NCBI GenBank assembly: GCA_031772625.1
Contig: CM062817.1
Span: forward strand, 946,800,327 to 946,864,326
DNA: 64,000 nucleotides
DNA from: Pinus tabuliformis
Taxonomy: Eukaryota > Streptophyta > Pinopsida > Pinales > Pinaceae
Direction of reading: 5' to 3'
The first letter of the stretch is position 1. Each line of letters begins with the position of its first letter. A program made the translations under genes and the position numbers. Of the stretch, positions 59,940-64,000 are shown piece by piece. A model generated the notes under the pieces. The model saw nothing but the letters and a program-made list of their open reading frames with translations. It was not told the DNA's origin and did not search any database.

Positions 59940-59952
59940 TTCCACCTTCCTT
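59940..59952 (-). promoter_or_regulatory. E polypurine tract
   Basis: The minus strand reads AAGGAAGGTGGAA directly before the LTR start TGTAGTATACC. Confidence 0.7.
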
Positions 59953-60560
59953 AAACATGTTTCGTCCCCGAAACATAAGAAGAACACAAATAATAAGATC
60001 TACTCAAAAGGGTAGTCCACTAGTACCATGCACGTGCATCTATCCACCCAAGAGAAAGGTGAACCCTCGATCTAGCTGGTGCCTCGCTCAGCTTGAGATG
60101 GAAGTTGACCCTGACGGCTCTTTTGTGTTGATGTGTTGTGGGTGGATCAACTTCCCTCTCTATCTTTCATGCGGGGGTTGTATTCTTGTGGTTAATTTGT
60201 TTCCATCATGTTGGTTGTTTTCTTCGGGGTGATGTGGGTGGTGATATGGTGAAGTTTTAACGAAAAGTGTATATTTCTTTAATTCACCACCTAATGGATC
60301 TTGATTGGTATCTGGTACATGTTTTGGCACTTGCTCTTCTTTCTTATCTTCCAATATTACTTCAACCATGGATTGCTCATCTGATGTATCAGTACTTTTA
60401 ATATTTTCTGCTTTAGCTTGCTTAGACTCTACCTATTTTCCTGGTACCTAGTTTGATGTTTGTTTTTGGTTTTCAACCATCAAATTCTAATCATCTGATG
60501 TGTTAGTGTCATTAGAGCTTTGTTCTTCTTCCTCCATAGTCTCTGCTTGGGTCTTAATGG
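59953..60560 (-). other. E internal, 3' part
   Basis: No domain is recognised. Minus-strand acidic and lysine-rich stretches occur near 60160-60370. Confidence 0.4.
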
Positions 60561-61112
60561 AAATATCCTACAATGTAATTTTCTTCTTTCTATACTAAAT
60601 CTTTATGAATTTCTTTTGCACATTAATATTGATAGTGCCCATAGATTCCATCCAAGGATATCCCAAAACAACATCCATGTTATCCATATCTAAAGTATAA
60701 AAATCACAATGCAACATATACTTATCCATAGAAAGCTTCAAATCTTTCTAAACTAAAACATCCTCATATCAACCTACATGTTTTCAATGTGTTTTGCTGG
60801 AACCTGCAATATTTCTTCCAAATCAACATTGATAAAATTATGCTTGCAACTAGGATTTATAGACAGAATGATATTCTCTTTATGAATCAATCCATGAACT
60901 TGTAATAAGGAGATACCAACAGAAAATAACCCTTTAGGTTTCTTGGTTTCCTTATTTTGTGTAGAAATAAATTCTTTGCTAGGTTTTTTGGTTTCCTTCT
61001 TTCTAGGATGAGACCATTTATCCAAAAATAGTTTTTCAATTTTGTTAGCATGACATAAATTTAGAATCTCGTTGTTAAGTGATTTGCACCATATAGCAAC
61101 CTCATCTTTCAA
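60561..61112 (-). pseudogene. E retropepsin-like region
   Basis: 60774-61112 shows LFSVGISLLQVHGLIHKENI, then SINPSCKHNFINVDLEEILQ and VPAKHIENM. Lower down, about 60640-60740, DNMDVVLGYPWMES is the usual second motif of the domain. This matches the protease-like domain of plant gypsy polyproteins. Broken. Confidence 0.6.
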
Positions 61113-61649
61113 ATAATACCCTATTTTGTCCTTTCAATACCCTAGGAAGTCAACCTTCTTTTCTAGTATAAATATTTCAATAGTCAGCCCATCATTTTTT
61201 CCTGAAAACATATTGCTAGAAGCAATGAAGGGGGTTTTAAAAAACAATTACTTACTTGGAAAAAATTTAAAATGGCCATAGTTCGGTCAATATTTCTCAA
61301 AATCCTTATTATGATCTATTTTTGGAAATGGAACAACCATTTTGCATCTACCCATGTGATAGAAATCGCAATCTAGGGACTACAATTGTTTATTCGCGCA
61401 GCAACTGTCCCACCGTCACAAAACATAATGAAAAAGAGTTGATTTTAAATCAGCAATATCTCCCTCATCTGGACTCCAGTTTGACCGATTTGTTTTTTGA
61501 AATTTTGTAATTTTTGTGCAAAGAATCCAGATCTGTAATTAAATTCTGCAAATTTTTCACTAGAACTTACAGATCTAATCTGCAAACTCACCACCCAAAA
61601 AATTCCTGCAAAAAATAAATAAAGAATTCTTCGCTTTGTCCATGAAAGT

Positions 61650-61661
61650 GCTCTGATACCA
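61650..61661 (-). promoter_or_regulatory. E primer-binding site (initiator Met tRNA type)
   Basis: The minus strand reads TGGTATCAGAGC two bases after the LTR end ...CTATTACA. Confidence 0.8.
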
Positions 61662-61663
61662 GT

Positions 61664-62094
61664 TGTAATAGATATGACTTGAAAGTATATGATAATAGAA
61701 ATAAACCCAAGAAATAACAAGATCTAAATATAAAAATGCTTCTTTATTGATCAAACCCTTAAGGTAGGGCAACACCATACATTCACTCCTTAAGAAAGGA
61801 GAACACTCTACGAGCCATATGCTTGCCAATACAATATACCTTGACCTCTCTCCATGGAGAGTCTCTAGCCTTTATATAGGGCTCATACATACAATACCAT
61901 GGGTCATTACCATGATTCCCTCAATACCATACATTTAATACCATGGGCTTATCACATTATTGCTAACTACATGTGGTCCCTTACTTGATCTAGGTTAACC
62001 ACTTTATTTATAAACTATGGCCCATCCCATTATTACATTATTCCCTTGGGTACCTCCCTTTGTACCCCATAGTATCCCCCCTAGGTATACTACA
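61664..62094 (-). repeat. E 5' LTR
   Basis: 431 bp, plus-strand ends TGTAATAG and TACTACA. Confidence 0.8.
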
Positions 62095-64000
62095 AAACTT
62101 GAGAAAATAAAAACTTTGAATCTTAGATTTTCTAAAGGATATGAAACCTTAGGTGAAATTATCAATGACAACCCTCTCATCTTATGAAGACACATCTTGG
62201 ATACACTGGAGAAACATCTCAAACAGAAAATTCTTCAACCACCATGAGAAGCCATATAAATGAAGCAAAAACTAGTCATCAAAGCTTCAATACTTATCAA
62301 AAGAATAAATGAATTCCACAGGTAAATCATGTTCACTCTAATCCAAGGATGAACAACAAGAAAAGCACGAGTCAAAAGGTAAACAATACTAGAAGATTCT
62401 ATGATCACAAAAAAATCCTCTTGAATGGACAATGTTTCTCATGTCATAATTTTGGTCATAAGGCTACTCAATGTGTTGCATACAAAAACATCATGACTAG
62501 AGAAGCAAGAAAACAAAGGAATGAGAGATGAGCCAAGAAGAACACTTATAATAACTTCTCACCTCTTAAAGATGAAAGTTAATTCTCATTTTGTAAGAAC
62601 TTTGGACATGAAGAATGTGAATGCAAGAACAAATTATAGCCAACATCTCAAAAAGAGAAAATATTGACAAATTCTAAGGTATGGAAAAGGAAGGAGTTAC
62701 AATGTGAAATCCGTGGCATAACATTTTTTGCAGAATCACAAGAAAATCAATTGTACATTGATAGTGGATGCTCAAAGCACATGACAGGTGATAAAGGTAA
62801 ACTTATTTCATAAAATGCTTTAGAGAAAGAAAAGAATGTCACTTTTGGAAACGACTCGCCTATTGCCATTAAGGGTAAAGGTTATGTTTTTCTAAAAGAA
62901 AAGGTTAAATATGGTAATGTTATGTATGTTGATGGATTAAATCATAACTTGTTTAGTATTAGCCAAATGTGTGACCAAGGAAATGAGGTGGTATTATGAT
63001 CAGAAGAATATGTGGTGTGTGGACTTGATACATGAAATACCATTATAAAAGGAACAAGGACCCTAAGCAATCTGAATATATTGAAAGGTGGCTAAGAAAA
63101 ATGTTACCTAGGAAAGGTAGAGGAAACCTAGTTATGGAACAAAAGGTTCGGACAACGAAGCTTGTCTCAAATAAGAAAATCAAGTAGGCTCAAAGTTGTT
63201 CCTAATCTACCCAACATCACCCTATTAGAAAGTACCATATGTAGGTCATGTCAATTCAGTAAGAAAAAGAGAGTTCAATTCAATGCCAATGAAGGATCAT
63301 CAAGTAAGCCTCTTGAACTTATACTTACTGATTTGTGTGGACAAGTAAGGAAAAGGTCACCTCGTGGAGAACAATACTATATCTTATTCATTGATGACTT
63401 TTTTAGAATGTGCTAGACCATTTTATTGAAACAAAAGGATGAAGCATTCAATAAATTTGAAGTCTCCAAAGAATTAGTTGAACATTAATTAGATCCAAAA
63501 ATCAAATGTCCCATATATAACCAAGGAGGAGAATACATATCAGATGAATGCTTTGATTTTTGTGAAAAACATGGCATAAAAAGATAATTTTTTTGTAACG
63601 TGAACTCCTCAACAAAATGGCGTAGCAAAATGAATGAATAGAATTGTTCAACAAATGGCTTGTTGTATGCTTGGTGAGTCTAGAACTCCTAACACCTTAT
63701 GGGGTGAAGCTGCACATACCGTAGTAAATATTGTCAACAAGGCTCATGTTTGTGTGAATAGTGATAAAACTTTGTATGAACTTTGGTATGGTAAGCCTCC
63801 CACTATAAAGCATATTAGAATTTTTGGAAGAAAATGTTTCATAAAAAATAATAATGGAAAACTCGGTAATTTTGAAGATAGAGTAGATGAAGGAATACTT
63901 ATTGGTTACTCATCTAGAAGAAAAGGATACAAATGTTACAATAAGTGACTCGAGAAAATTGTTAAATGCATTGATGTTGTGATTGATGAAGCATGCATAG
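62095..64000 (+). mobile_element. Element F: Ty1/copia element, runs off the window
   Basis: Worn gag (62095-62640) holds two zinc-knuckle stretches, CFSCHNFGHKATQC (about 62430) and a second CKNFGHEECEC cluster (about 62590). The protease signature YIDSGCSKHMTGDKG is near 62755, and VDGLNHNLFSISQMCDQGN near 62930. The integrase lies at 63162-63948. Order and wording are those of Tork/SIRE-like copia elements. E abuts its left side. Broken, with many breaks. Confidence 0.8.
63162..63948 (+). pseudogene. F integrase
   Basis: The zinc region ends with CRSCQFSKKKRVQF. The core begins PLELILTDLCGQVRKRSP and YYILFIDDFFR. 63634-63948 carries NRIVQQMACCMLGESRTPNT, LWGEAAHTVVNIVNKAHVCV, then YELWYGKPPTIKHIRIFGRK and DEGILIGYSSRRKGYKCYNK, the standard end of a copia integrase. 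Confidence 0.85.

Larger units (their letters stand above)
59641..62094 (-). mobile_element. Element E: small two-LTR element with protease region, no visible pol
   Basis: Direct repeats at 59641-59939 (partial 3' LTR) and 61664-62094 (5' LTR, TGTAATAG to ...TATACTACA). Inside, on the minus strand, are a Met-type primer site, a gag/protease-like stretch and a polypurine tract. It is a non-autonomous or worn element. Broken. Confidence 0.7.

Noticed and set aside
1-64000. Host genes, tRNA or rRNA genes
   Set aside because: Every open frame with a recognisable domain belongs to a retroelement; no tRNA or rRNA sequence and no spliced host gene could be recognised by reading.

Overview
This is nuclear DNA from a land plant with a large, retrotransposon-rich genome. 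I found no convincing host gene, tRNA, rRNA or CRISPR array; essentially everything that can be assigned is LTR-retrotransposon sequence. The Athila-like, Tat-like, chromovirus and copia polyprotein types, the multi-knuckle gag near 57 kb, and the very long LTRs remind me of gymnosperm (conifer) repeats. That is recognition from memory, not proof, and another large-genome vascular plant is possible. All elements look old and broken, with many breaks each, so they are described as fossils.

The main structure is a set of nested insertions supported by matching end repeats and target-site duplications (TSDs). Element H (minus strand, gag only, giant LTRs) appears to be the outer host. It has part of one LTR at about 636-2516, a short internal region with gag and a primer-binding site at 2517-5486, and the other LTR at 5487-52543. 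Element D (minus, Athila-like Ty3/gypsy, 9019-50389, TSD GTAAG on both sides) sits inside the second H LTR. Element C (minus, Tat-like Ty3/gypsy, 16933-45677, LTRs of about 4.67 kb, TSD GTTCA/GTTCG) sits inside D. Two elements sit inside one LTR of C: A (plus, chromovirus, 17040-24121, TSD TCTCT/TCTTT) and B (plus, copia, 28413-33970, TSD CTATG/CTGTG). A solo LTR, K (9832-10866, TSD AGGGA), sits in an LTR of D. LTR-to-LTR differences estimated by eye (D about 15%, C about 12-15%, A about 10%, B about 7%) fall in the order the nesting requires.

To the right of the nest is a patchwork: a small LTR with an upstream polypurine tract and a downstream primer site (J, about 53317-53659); a heavily worn plus-strand gypsy element G (about 54838-59640) with many zinc knuckles in gag; a small minus-strand two-LTR element E (59641-62094) with a retropepsin-like region but no visible pol; and a plus-strand copia element F (62095 to the window end) that runs off the edge.

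The most unusual features are inside the LTRs. C carries a long sense-strand reading frame (26118-27188) within its LTR, and H carries a different sense-strand coding stretch within its LTR. H LTRs also hold a phased array of palindromic ATTGYRCAAT-like sites, a 41-bp tandem array and many CATGCATG (RY) motifs. C LTRs hold a six-unit 41-bp minisatellite kept in register in both LTRs. B has a second polypurine tract inside its LTR, which suggests its LTR grew outward to a new start.
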